DNA from: Paractinoplanes aksuensis
GTDB lineage: Bacteria > Actinomycetota > Actinomycetes > Mycobacteriales > Micromonosporaceae
DNA: 64,000 nt
Direction of reading: 5' to 3'
Assembly (NCBI RefSeq): GCF_024137025.1
Contig: NZ_JAMYJR010000014.1
Coordinates: 1 to 64,000 of the forward strand
Both the position numbers and the translations under genes were made by a program. The notes beneath the pieces were generated by a model. That model was given only the letters and a program-made list of their open reading frames with translations. It searched no databases and was not told where the DNA came from. Shown in pieces: positions 45,415 to 53,193 of this stretch. The first letter of the stretch is position 1; each line of letters starts with the position of its first letter.

Positions 45415-46941
45415 ATGAGCTACGCGCGCGTCCTGAGCGTCGGCCTGGTCGGCGTGACCGGGCACGTGGTCGAGGTCGAGGCCGACCTGTCCCCCGGCCT
45501 GCCCGCCGTCGTGCTGACCGGCCTGCCCGACACGGCCCTGCACGAGGCCCGCGACCGGGTGCGGGCGGCCGTGGTCAACTCCGGCCAGGTCTGGCCCAAC
45601 CGCCGGATCACGGTGAACCTGCTGCCGGCCGCGCTGCCCAAACACGGCAGCGCATTTGACCTGGCGATGGCTGTGGCCATGCTCGCCAGCGCCGGTGAGC
45701 TGCCGTCGGCTGCGCTCGACGGCGTGGTGCTGCTGGGCGAGCTCGGGCTCGACGGCGCTGTACGACCGGTGCGCGGGGTGCTGCCGATGGTGGCCGCGGC
45801 GGCCGGGGCCGGGCTGCGCCGGGTGATCGTGCCGCTGGCCAACGCCCGCGAGGCCACGGTCGTGCCGGGCATGACGGTCGAGGCGGTCGACAGCCTGCGC
45901 CGGCTGGTCGACTACGTTCGCGACGGTGTCGCCCTGCTCGACCCGCCGCCGTCCGACGACGCGCCCCCGCCGCCCGGCCCCGACCTGGCCGATGTGGCCG
46001 GGCAAGAGATGGGCCGTTACGGCTTGGAGGTCGCCGCCGCGGGCGGGCACCACCTGGCGCTGTTCGGGGCGCCCGGGGCAGGCAAGACCATGCTGGCCGA
46101 ACGCCTGCCCACGATCCTGCCCGAACTCGACGACGCCGCGGCGCTCGAGGTGACCGCCCTGCAGTCGATCGCCGGGGTGCTGCCGCCGAACGGCCGGTTG
46201 GTCCGCCGCCCGCCGTTCCAGGCGCCCCACCACACGGCTTCGTCCGCGGCTCTCGTCGGCGGGGGCAGCGGGCTGGCCCGGCCCGGGGCGCTCTCGCTCG
46301 CTCACCGGGGCGTGCTGTTCCTCGACGAGGCGGCCGAGATTCCGTCGGCGACGCTGCAGGCGCTGCGACAACCGCTGGAGACGGGCCGGGTGGTGCTGGC
46401 CCGCTCCCGGGGCACCACCGAGTTCCCGGCCCGCGTGCAACTTGTGCTGGCAGCCAATCCTTGTCCATGTGCGAGCCCGGCCGGCGACCAGCACTGCACG
46501 TGCGCGCCGGCGGTGCGGCGGCGCTACCTGGCCAAGTTGTCCGGGCCGCTGCTCGACCGCATCGACATCCGGCTCACCCTCGCGCCGCTGACCGCCGCTC
46601 AGCTGACCACGTCCACCGAGCCCGCCACCTCGTCGGCCGAGATCGCCGCGCGGGTGGCCCAGGCCCGGGCGGCCGCGGCGAGACGCTGGTCGGACGGCGG
46701 GTGGGGGCTCAACGCCGAGGTGCCCGGGCCGGTGCTGCGCCGGACGCCGTGGCGGCTGCCCCCCGCCGACACCGCCGACCTGCGCGAGTCCCTCGACAAG
46801 GGACTGCTCTCGGCCCGCGGCTTCGACAGGGTGTTGCGGCTGGCCTGGACGATCGCCGACCTCGACGGACGCGACCGGCCGGGCCGGGCCGAGGTCGGCG
46901 AGGCCATCCAGCTGCGAATGGGAGAGAGCCATGTCCGCTGA
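45415..46941 (+). CDS. YifB/ComM-family AAA+ ATPase (Mg-chelatase-like)
   Basis: 508 residues starting MSYARVLSVGLVGVTGHVVEVEADLS, 11 bp after yraN. An N-terminal Lon-substrate/ribosomal-S5-like domain precedes the AAA+ core: Walker A GAPGAGKTML, Walker B GVLFLDEAAEI, sensor AANPCPC and the four-Cys insert CPCASPAGDQHCTCAP. ComM is a hexameric branch-migration helicase in natural transformation. Overlaps dprA by 11 bp. Confidence 0.94.
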   Translation: MSYARVLSVGLVGVTGHVVEVEADLSPGLPAVVLTGLPDTALHEARDRVRAAVVNSGQVWPNRRITVNLLPAALPKHGSAFDLAMAVAMLASAGELPSAALDGVVLLGELGLDGAVRPVRGVLPMVAAAAGAGLRRVIVPLANAREATVVPGMTVEAVDSLRRLVDYVRDGVALLDPPPSDDAPPPPGPDLADVAGQEMGRYGLEVAAAGGHHLALFGAPGAGKTMLAERLPTILPELDDAAALEVTALQSIAGVLPPNGRLVRRPPFQAPHHTASSAALVGGGSGLARPGALSLAHRGVLFLDEAAEIPSATLQALRQPLETGRVVLARSRGTTEFPARVQLVLAANPCPCASPAGDQHCTCAPAVRRRYLAKLSGPLLDRIDIRLTLAPLTAAQLTTSTEPATSSAEIAARVAQARAAAARRWSDGGWGLNAEVPGPVLRRTPWRLPPADTADLRESLDKGLLSARGFDRVLRLAWTIADLDGRDRPGRAEVGEAIQLRMGESHVR

Positions 46942-48103
46942 CGACGACGACCGTGCGGCCCGGGTCGCGCTCACCTGGCTGGCCGAGCCGGGCAACCGCG
47001 CGGTGTGGGCCCTGGTGCAAGAGGGCGGCGCGGCGGCGACGTTGCACCGGCTGCTGCGCGGCGACGTCGAGGACGGTCCGCTGCGGGCATCCGCGCTGGC
47101 CAAGGCGGCCAAGATCGACCCCCAGCGGCTGGCCGACCTGACCCTGCGGCGGGCCGAGCGGCTGGGGGCGCGGATCGTCGTGCCGTCCGACGCGGAGTGG
47201 CCGCAACGGGTGGCGGCGCTGGCCACCCTGCACCTCGACGACGCTCCGACGCGGATCAATACCGATGTGCGGCCGCCGTTGTGCTTCTGGGTGCGCGGGT
47301 CGTGGTCGCTGGGCGAGGCGCTGGCCCGGTCGGTCGGGGTGGTGGGGGCCCGGGCGGCGTCCAGCTACGGCGTTCATGTGACGAAGGAGATCGCGTACGG
47401 GCTGGCCTCGCACGACTGGACGGTCGTGTCGGGCGGTGCGTTCGGGATCGACGCGGCGGCGCACCGGGCGGCGGTCGCGGCCGGCGGGCGGACGGTGGCC
47501 GTGCTGGCCTGCGGGGTCGACCGGCCCTATCCGGTGGGCAATTCCGCGATGTTCGAGCAGATCGCCGAGTCCGGGCTGCTCATCAGCGAGTGGCCACCGG
47601 GCACGGCGCCGCTGCGCCACCGCTTCCTGATCCGGAACCGGGTCATCGCGGCCGCCACGGCAGGCACTGTGCTGGTCGAGGCGGCGGCGCGCAGCGGGGC
47701 GATCCAGACCATGGGCCGGGTGCTGGCGCTGGGGCGGCCCGCGATGGTGGTGCCGGGGCCGGTCACGTCGGCCATGTCGGTCGGGTGCCACACGCTGCTG
47801 CGCGAGCGGCCAGACGCGACGCTGGTCACCGACGTGTCCCAGGTGCTCGAAGCCGTGGGCCGCATCGGCGAGTACCAGAGCGACCCGGCCCGCGGACCCG
47901 AGCATCGGCGCGACGGGCTCGACGAGGAGTCGGCCCTGGTGCTCGAGGCCGTGCCCCGCCGCGGGACGGCCACACCGGAAGAACTGGCGGTCAAAGCCGG
48001 GCTCGGGCTGCGAACTGTGCTGCGGCGACTGTCCCTGCTGGAGCTGAGCGGGCTGATCGACCGCCGGGACACCGGGATCGCCCTCAGCCGGAAAGGACGG
48101 TGA
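46931..48103 (+). CDS. dprA: DNA-processing protein DprA
   Basis: 390 residues. Rossmann-like core with VGVVGARAASSYG, VVSGGAFGIDAAAH, LACGVDRPYP, SEWPPGTAPLRHRFLIRNRVIAA and VEAAARSGAIQTM. A C-terminal winged-helix (ALVLEAVPRRGTATPEELAVKAGLGLRTV) is present. Loads RecA on incoming single-stranded DNA. Its GGGAG ribosome site lies inside the end of yifB. Last core gene before the accessory stretch. Confidence 0.95.
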   Translation: MSADDDDRAARVALTWLAEPGNRAVWALVQEGGAAATLHRLLRGDVEDGPLRASALAKAAKIDPQRLADLTLRRAERLGARIVVPSDAEWPQRVAALATLHLDDAPTRINTDVRPPLCFWVRGSWSLGEALARSVGVVGARAASSYGVHVTKEIAYGLASHDWTVVSGGAFGIDAAAHRAAVAAGGRTVAVLACGVDRPYPVGNSAMFEQIAESGLLISEWPPGTAPLRHRFLIRNRVIAAATAGTVLVEAAARSGAIQTMGRVLALGRPAMVVPGPVTSAMSVGCHTLLRERPDATLVTDVSQVLEAVGRIGEYQSDPARGPEHRRDGLDEESALVLEAVPRRGTATPEELAVKAGLGLRTVLRRLSLLELSGLIDRRDTGIALSRKGR

Positions 48104-48150
48104 CCGTTCATGGGCAGCACAAAGGCGGGCGCCTCGCGGTCGCCCGTGGC

Positions 48151-48172
48151 GCCGGGCGCTGACGCGCCCGGC
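48151..48172. terminator. Hairpin between dprA and the convergent HTH gene
   Basis: GCCGGGCGC (48151-48159), loop TGAC, GCGCCCGGC (48164-48172): perfect 9-bp stem in the 74-bp gap between convergent genes. Confidence 0.75.
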
Positions 48173-48177
48173 CGGGG

Positions 48178-48387
48178 TCAATCCTCGGAGTCGTCCAGAT
48201 CGCGGCGGTGCACCTTCATCCACGCCTCGACGTCGTCGGTCGCCCACACCTTGCCCTGTGCGAGATCGGCAACCGGCTTGGGGAAGTCGGCGCGGCTGGT
48301 GATCTGGTACGCACGCTGCCGGCTCACCCCACCCAGACGGATGCGGATCTCGTGTGCCCCCATGAGCCGGATCGGTTTCGCTGCCAC
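48178..48387 (-). CDS. Small helix-turn-helix DNA-binding protein
   Basis: 69 residues from GTG 48387. The core RLMGAHEIRIRLGGVSRQRAYQITSRADFPKPVADLAQGKVWATDDVEAWMKVHRR is the HTH_17/AlpA-excisionase fold, with the W-x-x-x-D-V-E-A-W end. TACGGT (48395-48400, minus) ends exactly 7 nt before the GTG, which favours it over an upstream TTG at 48420. Proteins of this kind control excision in integrative elements or act as small regulators. It marks the left edge of the accessory stretch. Confidence 0.85.
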   Translation of the reverse strand: MAAKPIRLMGAHEIRIRLGGVSRQRAYQITSRADFPKPVADLAQGKVWATDDVEAWMKVHRRDLDDSED

Positions 48388-48435
48388 ATGATCGACCGTA
48401 GGCGTGAGACTATTAGTCAATCATCAAGTTGATAG

Positions 48436-48464
48436 GAGACAGCTAGTCGCATGTCACCTATACT
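48436..48464 (+). promoter_or_regulatory. Promoter of the 48471 gene
   Basis: GAGACA (48436-48441), 17-bp spacer, TATACT (48459-48464), then 6 nt to ATG 48471. The -10 is one of the best in the window and predicts a leaderless message. Confidence 0.7.
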
Positions 48465-48470
48465 GGCTCC

Positions 48471-48950
48471 ATGACAAGGCGTCGCCAGACTACCCCGCCC
48501 GTCCCCCTCGGACCGGTACATCGACGCGTGTGGCGGTCGTTCTGGCGCCGCTGCAGTTGCGGCCTCGCCGCCCCCTGCATCGACGCGCTCGTCCCCACTC
48601 CGCCGCTCCCCTTTCCTCCTCGGGGTGCGGCACCCGGCACAGACCTTTCCCCGCCCTCACATGCCCCCATCGAGGAAAGGAGGTACCGCTACGACAGACC
48701 CCCCATGAGACCGGGCAAAACAGGGAGCGATCCCACCTTCCTGTCACGCTGCTCGCCCGGCGGCTCCCACTCTCCAGCGCGGAGACCCCAGAGGCCGCCG
48801 GGCAGCAGTCCCCGGTCCACCGCTCACCGGCCCGACATCACCATCGGGGGCGGCCGCCGCAGCCCGGCCAGGCACAGCGGCGGCCGAGCCACCCCGGCCC
48901 CGCACCCCGAGCACGACGACATATCGGTGCGGGCCGGGCCGTCGCCCTGA
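48471..48950 (+). CDS. Cys-motif accessory protein, unknown function
   Basis: The frame runs 159 codons from ATG 48471. The first 70 residues look genuine: MTRRRQTTPPVPLGP, then RRVWRSFWRRCSCGLAAPCIDAL, a W-x2-C-x-C-G-x3-P-C motif that could bind a metal. After about residue 75 the sequence turns into Arg/Pro/His-rich low complexity and a strong AAAGGAGG (about 48673-48680) appears with no ATG/GTG/TTG in range, only ACG ACA GAC..., so the real gene may end earlier or be damaged. The motif resembles that in the protein encoded at 50051. Function unknown. Confidence 0.5.
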   Translation: MTRRRQTTPPVPLGPVHRRVWRSFWRRCSCGLAAPCIDALVPTPPLPFPPRGAAPGTDLSPPSHAPIEERRYRYDRPPMRPGKTGSDPTFLSRCSPGGSHSPARRPQRPPGSSPRSTAHRPDITIGGGRRSPARHSGGRATPAPHPEHDDISVRAGPSP

Positions 48951-49290
48951 GCAAGTCCCGCACGAGAAGAGCCGAACATGCATCCATCTTGTGCAGGCCC
49001 CTCCGCGGCGCCCGGTCCGGCAAACCGGCCGCCGATCACGAAGGCTTCCCCTGCAACCTCGACCGCGAACCCCGACCGGACGGCGTCTCGCACCTCAACG
49101 ACCCGGACCCCCGGACGCCCAGCCATGGCCCACCGCCACATCAACCTGCACCACTGGTGACCCGACCCCCCAAGTCGCATCGCCGAAGCCGAACAGGCCC
49201 GCGCCAAAGCCCTCCGGTCGGCATCGCCACCAGCGTCGTCAATCGCCACCGCCACCAGCTCAAAGATGCCGGCGGCGCGTGCCAGAGGCA
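48951..49290 (+). pseudogene. Frameshifted gene remnant
   Basis: High third-position GC and plausible protein sequence jump between frames. GKPAADHEGFPCNLDREP and RPDGVSHLNDPDPRTPS read in one frame; then MAHRHINLHHW, a TGA, and RIAEAEQARAKALRS in another; then VGIATSVVNRHRHQLKDAG back in the first. Joined, the last two look like a helical, HTH-like segment. No intact start-to-stop frame carries all pieces. Best read as a decayed accessory gene; family not recognised. Confidence 0.4.
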
Positions 49291-50050
49291 GCACGCACCA
49301 TCGGCATCCCGCATGGCGATCGGCACAGGTACGCGACGACACCGGGAGACGGTGGCAGGCCTCGTTGGCTGTGAGTCCCCGCATCCGGATCGCTGGCCAT
49401 ACTGACTGCCGCCGGCGATCCGGATGCGTGACCGAGCAGCGCACACGGCCCAGCGCGCATAGGAGCCGGCATACCGGAGTCACCGGTGGACCCGCTCGCA
49501 GCGACGCACGCTGTTGGGCATCGAGCCGCGATAGGCAGCATCGCCATCGTCGGAACTGCGGTGAGTGGCAGGACCTGACTCGGAGGCCAAGCGGTTCGGC
49601 GGACGGCGTCGCCTGGACGAGCAACCTGCGTCCTCGCGCCGGCCATCGCGTCGAGGCCGATCGGGGCGGCGGTGGCTGCTCAGCTTCGGCGAGCGATCGG
49701 CTCTGGGCTTCACACTCCGCGAAAAGTCGGCAGGAGGCCACCGCCGGGCGATCGGCTCGCTACGCACCGAGGGCCGGTGACTGCGGGCCGAAAACTGACC
49801 GATGGGCTCGTGACCGGCAGACCGTCGAAGCTGAATCCCTGATCGGGTTCACCCAGCGTCGCTTTGGGCTCTCGGGTGCAGGTGGCTCTCGCACCCGAAC
49901 TTCCCGGTTCGGGTCGCCGGCACGTCGAGGTTTCACCGTGGCGAATCGCCTGTGCCGTCCTCGTCGGCGACGGGATGGCTACGCCGATCTGCCAACGGTG
50001 GCAGACAGCACCACCCGCCCGTCCCGACGGGCACACCTGGGGGAACCAAA
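49291..50050. other. Stretch without a supportable gene
   Basis: No frame shows conserved motifs or a consistent actinobacterial codon pattern. It contains a 14-bp inverted repeat (49380-49428). Around 49870-49920 translation gives a GAGGSRTRTSRFGS-like string of the kind produced by reading through tRNA-derived sequence, but no cloverleaf can be drawn. Probably decayed mobile DNA. Confidence 0.4.
49380..49428. repeat. 14-bp perfect inverted repeat
   Basis: CGCATCCGGATCGC (49380-49393) and GCGATCCGGATGCG (49415-49428), spacer 21 bp. Each arm holds the self-complementary ATCCGGAT. Could be an operator, a recombination site or part of a decayed element. Confidence 0.85.
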
Positions 50051-51310
50051 ATGACCTATACCGAGCTTCCACCCGACCCACCCGACGGATCGCCGCATAC
50101 CGGCCCAGCACGACAGCGTCCGACCGGGGACGCTGACAGCCGAGCAGCACCCAAGACAACCACGCCACCAAGTCGGATCCGCTCCGTCGACACCTCGTCG
50201 ATGACGCTCCTCACCGCGCCCCCTCGGGCAGATTCGGTCCGGGACAAGTCACCCGACCCGCCGAAGCCAGCCGGCGAGGCACGGCCACTCGTCCCGAGGC
50301 AGCGCCTCGCACCAACACAGCAGCCGAGTCCGGCGCAGCCGTCCAGACCAGCACAGCAGCTCCGCGCGGCAGGACAACCCAACCCGGCACAACCACCCGG
50401 CACAACACAACAGCCGCGTTCAGCCCGGGCACCCATTCCGGCGCAGCAGTTGGATCCGGTACAGCCACTCGCTCCGGCCGAGCCACCCGCTCCGATACAG
50501 CGACTGGGTCCGGCGAAGCCGCCTATCCCTACGCAACCACCCGTTGCAGCAGAACAGCCGCGTCCCATGTGGCCGATCTCCCCGGCCCAGCCACCCGGCC
50601 CAGCGCAGCAGCTACGGCCACCTGTCCCGGCGCAGCCAGGCGCTCCCGTACAACGACTGCGCCCGCCGCAGCCAGCCGTTTCGACACGACGGCTCGGTCC
50701 GGCGCAGCCACGCGTCTCGACGCAACCGTCCAGTCCAGCACAACAACCGCGTCCCTTACGGCCACTCATCCCGGCACAGCCAGCCGGCTCGACACCGCAG
50801 CTACGCCCGGCGCGGCCACCCATCCCGGCACAACAGCTGCGTCCAGCGCGAGCGCCTATTCCGGCGCAGCGAGCTGCTTCGGTGCGGGGGTTTGGTTCAG
50901 CTCAGCCGATTGTTTCGGTGCAGCCGCTTGAGGTGACCGCGTCGGCGGGGCGGCGGCGGGCCGTGGTGACGGCTGATGGGGTTGAGCTGGTTTCGGCGGC
51001 CCGAGGGCTGGGGCCGGCGGCTGTGATGGATCACCTGAATGATCGGCCGGGGTGGAACTGCACTGCCTGTGGGGAATCCTGGCCTTGCGAAACGGCGCGG
51101 GAGCGGCTGCTCGAGGAGTTCCGGGCTTTTCCGACGACGCTGACGATCTATCTGTCCGCTCAGATGTACGACGCGCTGGGGGATCTGGTGGCTGAGGGGC
51201 AGATCGTGCCGGGCAATCTCTTTGAGCGGTTTGTCGCCTGGGCTCGCAAGGCTGCTGTCGCCCCGCGGGGTGATGACGAGGGCGGGCCGGCGCCGGAGAT
51301 CGGTAGCTGA
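50051..51310 (+). CDS. Proline-rich protein with C-terminal Cys-motif domain
   Basis: 419 residues from ATG 50051 (GGGGGAA upstream). Residues about 80-310 are a Pro/Ala/Gln-rich tract with irregular PAQP repeats. The C-terminal 100 residues form the conserved part: RPGWNCTACGESWPCETARERLLEEF, then TLTIYLSAQMYDAL and NLFERFVAWARKA. W-x-C-x2-C-G-x3-P-C plus the LYLSA helix occurs in many Micromonosporaceae proteins, some labelled flavin reductase without basis. The TGA overlaps the next ATG (TGATG). It may be a surface-exposed or scaffold protein; function unknown. Confidence 0.65.
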   Translation: MTYTELPPDPPDGSPHTGPARQRPTGDADSRAAPKTTTPPSRIRSVDTSSMTLLTAPPRADSVRDKSPDPPKPAGEARPLVPRQRLAPTQQPSPAQPSRPAQQLRAAGQPNPAQPPGTTQQPRSARAPIPAQQLDPVQPLAPAEPPAPIQRLGPAKPPIPTQPPVAAEQPRPMWPISPAQPPGPAQQLRPPVPAQPGAPVQRLRPPQPAVSTRRLGPAQPRVSTQPSSPAQQPRPLRPLIPAQPAGSTPQLRPARPPIPAQQLRPARAPIPAQRAASVRGFGSAQPIVSVQPLEVTASAGRRRAVVTADGVELVSAARGLGPAAVMDHLNDRPGWNCTACGESWPCETARERLLEEFRAFPTTLTIYLSAQMYDALGDLVAEGQIVPGNLFERFVAWARKAAVAPRGDDEGGPAPEIGS

Positions 51311-51573
51311 TGCGTCCGCCCTGTCTGGTTTGCCGCCGGCCGCTCGACGGTTGGCGGCAGCTGGGCACTGTGGACGTTGAAGCGGACGAACGGGCGGCGG
51401 CTCGGCCGTGCTCGGGGTGCTTTTGGGGCACCTCGTGGCGCGGCTTTTACCGCCGCCCGTCCAGCCGCCCGATCAAGTCTCGGCCTTCTCAGTGCGGCAG
51501 GGCTATCATACCTACATGGCTCCGTACGTACAATCCGATGGAACATCGTGGTCACGTAGACTGGCTGGCATGA
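51310..51573 (+). CDS. Small Cys-rich protein, possibly truncated
   Basis: 87 codons from an ATG overlapping the previous stop by one base. The first 45 residues (MRPPCLVCRRPLDGWRQLG ... ARPCSGCFWGTSW) have CxxC pairs that could bind zinc. The last third has poor codon usage and contains two -10-like elements for the following gntR gene, so the true protein may end sooner or be decayed. The TGA overlaps the gntR ATG at 51570. Confidence 0.4.
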   Translation: MRPPCLVCRRPLDGWRQLGTVDVEADERAAARPCSGCFWGTSWRGFYRRPSSRPIKSRPSQCGRAIIPTWLRTYNPMEHRGHVDWLA

Positions 51574-51974
51574 TCGATCCTTCTGCGGACCGCGCGGTCT
51601 TCCGCCAGCTGGCTGATCTGCTGCGCAACCAGATCGAGTCCGGCTCGCTGGGGCCCGGTGAGCCGCTGCCCAGCGAGCTGCGCCTCGCGCAGGAATACGG
51701 GATCAGCCGCACCACCGTCCGCCAGGCGATCGGCCAGCTGCGCACCGAGGGGCTGGTGACCGTCGACCGTCCTCGCGGCACCTTCGTCCGCGTGCCCGAG
51801 CCGATCGAGCTCATCGCCCTGGCCCGCGGCGAACGCGCCAGCGCCCGCATGCCCACCGACGCCGAGCGCCGCAAATACCGCCTCGGCGAGGGCGTGCCCG
51901 TCCTGGTCGTCACCGCCACCGACGGCACCGAAACCGTCCACCCCGCCGACCGCGTCCAACTCACCCGCCCCTAG
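51570..51974 (+). CDS. GntR-family transcriptional regulator
   Basis: 134 residues from ATG 51570: MIDPSADRAVFRQLADLLRNQIESGSLGPGEPLPSELRLAQEYGISRTTVRQAIGQLRTEGLV is a canonical GntR winged helix. Only a short C-terminal part follows, so there is no full UTRA ligand domain. TAGACT ends 7 nt before this ATG. An in-frame ATG at 51516 is preceded by TATCAT at 6 nt, so a longer form starting MAPYVQSDG is also possible. Resembles KorSA-type regulators of actinomycete integrative elements in size and type; that link is inference. Confidence 0.88.
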   Translation: MIDPSADRAVFRQLADLLRNQIESGSLGPGEPLPSELRLAQEYGISRTTVRQAIGQLRTEGLVTVDRPRGTFVRVPEPIELIALARGERASARMPTDAERRKYRLGEGVPVLVVTATDGTETVHPADRVQLTRP

Positions 51975-52026
51975 GGCCGGCCCGGCCGCCCCAAAGGCCC
52001 CGGCCAGCCGCCACCCGACAATCGAC

Positions 52027-52116
52027 CAAGCCGCGCGGGCAGCGCAAGCCGCGCGGGCAGCGCAAGCCGCGCGGGCAGCGCAAGCCGCGCGGGCAGCGCA
52101 AGCCGCGCGGGCAGCA
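52027..52116. repeat. 18-bp tandem repeat, five units
   Basis: CAAGCCGCGCGGGCAGCG repeated at 52027, 52045, 52063, 52081 and 52099; the last unit ends in A. A degenerate relative appears near 52268-52290. Confidence 0.95.
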
Positions 52117-52514
52117 CACAACCAACGCGAGGCACGACCCGCCCTCCCCCGACAACTACATCGTCGCAGGCGGCAAAGGCAGCAAATCGCAGCGCCAGGC
52201 CGGCCGGGAGTAACGCGGGGCACAACTCGCACCCCTCTGACAACCACGTCGTCGCAGGCAGCGGAAGGCGCGCGGGCAGCGCAAATCGCAGCGCTCGGAT
52301 GGCCACAACCGACGTGAGGCGCGACCCGCACTTCCCGGGACAACCAGGTCGTCGCGGACAGCGGGACCTGAGGCATTCCGATCCCGGGCGGGCGACCGGC
52401 CGGCTCGAGCGTTGGTGGGCGTTGGCACGGTCGACGGGGCAGGAGCGGCTGAACAAGGTGCCGCGGGCTGCCCACCGTCGAGAAAGAGCGCACCCGGTCG
52501 CTGGTGAGCTGTGG

Positions 52515-52614
52515 GCGCAGCCGGTTGCTGGTGGGCTAGGCGCAGCCGGTTGCTGGTGGGCTGGGCGCAGCCGGTTGCTGGTGGGCTGGGCGCAGCCGGT
52601 TGCTGGGGAGGGTG
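52515..52614. repeat. 25-bp tandem repeat, four units
   Basis: Units start at 52515, 52540, 52565 and 52590, each opening with GCGCAGCCGGTTGCTGG and differing by one or two bases; a weaker partial unit precedes them. 25 bp is not a multiple of three, arguing against a coding repeat. Confidence 0.93.
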
Positions 52615-52694
52615 CGGGCACAGCCGGGAGCGGCTGAGGGGAGAAGCTGGCCGGAGCGCCGCATCGTGGTCGGTTGATCGGGTTTCTGGGCCTG

Positions 52695-53159
52695 TTATGT
52701 GCGGGTGCGGCGGGTGTGGCCGCGGCCTGTGTGCCAGGACTCGATGACCAGGTGGTCGGCGGGGACGCCCACATAGGTCAGCACCACCTCGTGGATGTCG
52801 ATGCGGAACAGGCCCGCGTCGTCGCCGTGGGGCCAGTCGGGTGGGTGGGGCAGGGCGACCGCGACGCCCGCGAGTTTGGCGTCGCCGGGGCCGGACTCGG
52901 GGTTGTCGGTGGGTGGTTCCAGCGTGGGGGCGTGCATCGCGAGGCGGGGGTCGCGGCGCAGGTCGTGCAGTTTCACCGAGTCGGCCATCATGCCGAAGGT
53001 GAGTTCGCCGTCTTGGAAAGCCGCCTCGCTCGCGCTGATGCGGGGTGCGCCGTCGCGGCGCAGGGTGGCGATCGTCTTGTTGGTGCCCGCGTCGAAGAGA
53101 GCCTTCACCCGCTGGGCGAAGGCCGGTGCGTCCTGCTCGATCTCATGCCAGCTAGCCAT
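52695..53159 (-). CDS. Pyridoxamine-phosphate-oxidase-fold (PPOX) protein
   Basis: 154 residues starting MASWHEIEQDAPAFAQRVKALFDAGTNKTIATLRRDGAPRIS. The split-barrel flavin/F420 fold is indicated by TIATLRRDGAPRISASEAAF and LHDLRRDPRLAMHA. TAGGGT (53167-53172, minus) ends exactly 7 nt before the ATG. First core-type gene right of the accessory stretch. Probably binds FMN, F420 or haem; substrate unknown. Confidence 0.88.
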   Translation of the reverse strand: MASWHEIEQDAPAFAQRVKALFDAGTNKTIATLRRDGAPRISASEAAFQDGELTFGMMADSVKLHDLRRDPRLAMHAPTLEPPTDNPESGPGDAKLAGVAVALPHPPDWPHGDDAGLFRIDIHEVVLTYVGVPADHLVIESWHTGRGHTRRTRT

Positions 53160-53193
53160 GTCGCTGACCCTAGGGCGGGGGTACGACAGAAAG

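Larger units (their letters stand above)
51975..52694. other. Repeat-rich region without a supportable gene
   Basis: The 720-bp gap between gntR and the PPOX gene holds two tandem-repeat tracts and degenerate copies around 52150-52300. Translations are low complexity in every frame with no family motif, so I annotate no gene. Confidence 0.6.

Noticed and set aside
49850-49960. tRNA-like sequence (translation resembles the GGIRTRT string from antisense T-arms)
   Set aside because: The T-loop would read GGTGCGAGAG instead of GGTTCGAAT, and no acceptor or anticodon stem can be drawn. At most a remnant.
50051-51310. Flavin reductase
   Set aside because: Proteins with this WxCxxCGxxWPC domain are sometimes labelled so, but no flavin-binding fold motif is visible.
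52027-52614. CRISPR array
   Set aside because: The repeats are contiguous tandem units of 18 and 25 bp without spacers, and no cas gene is present.
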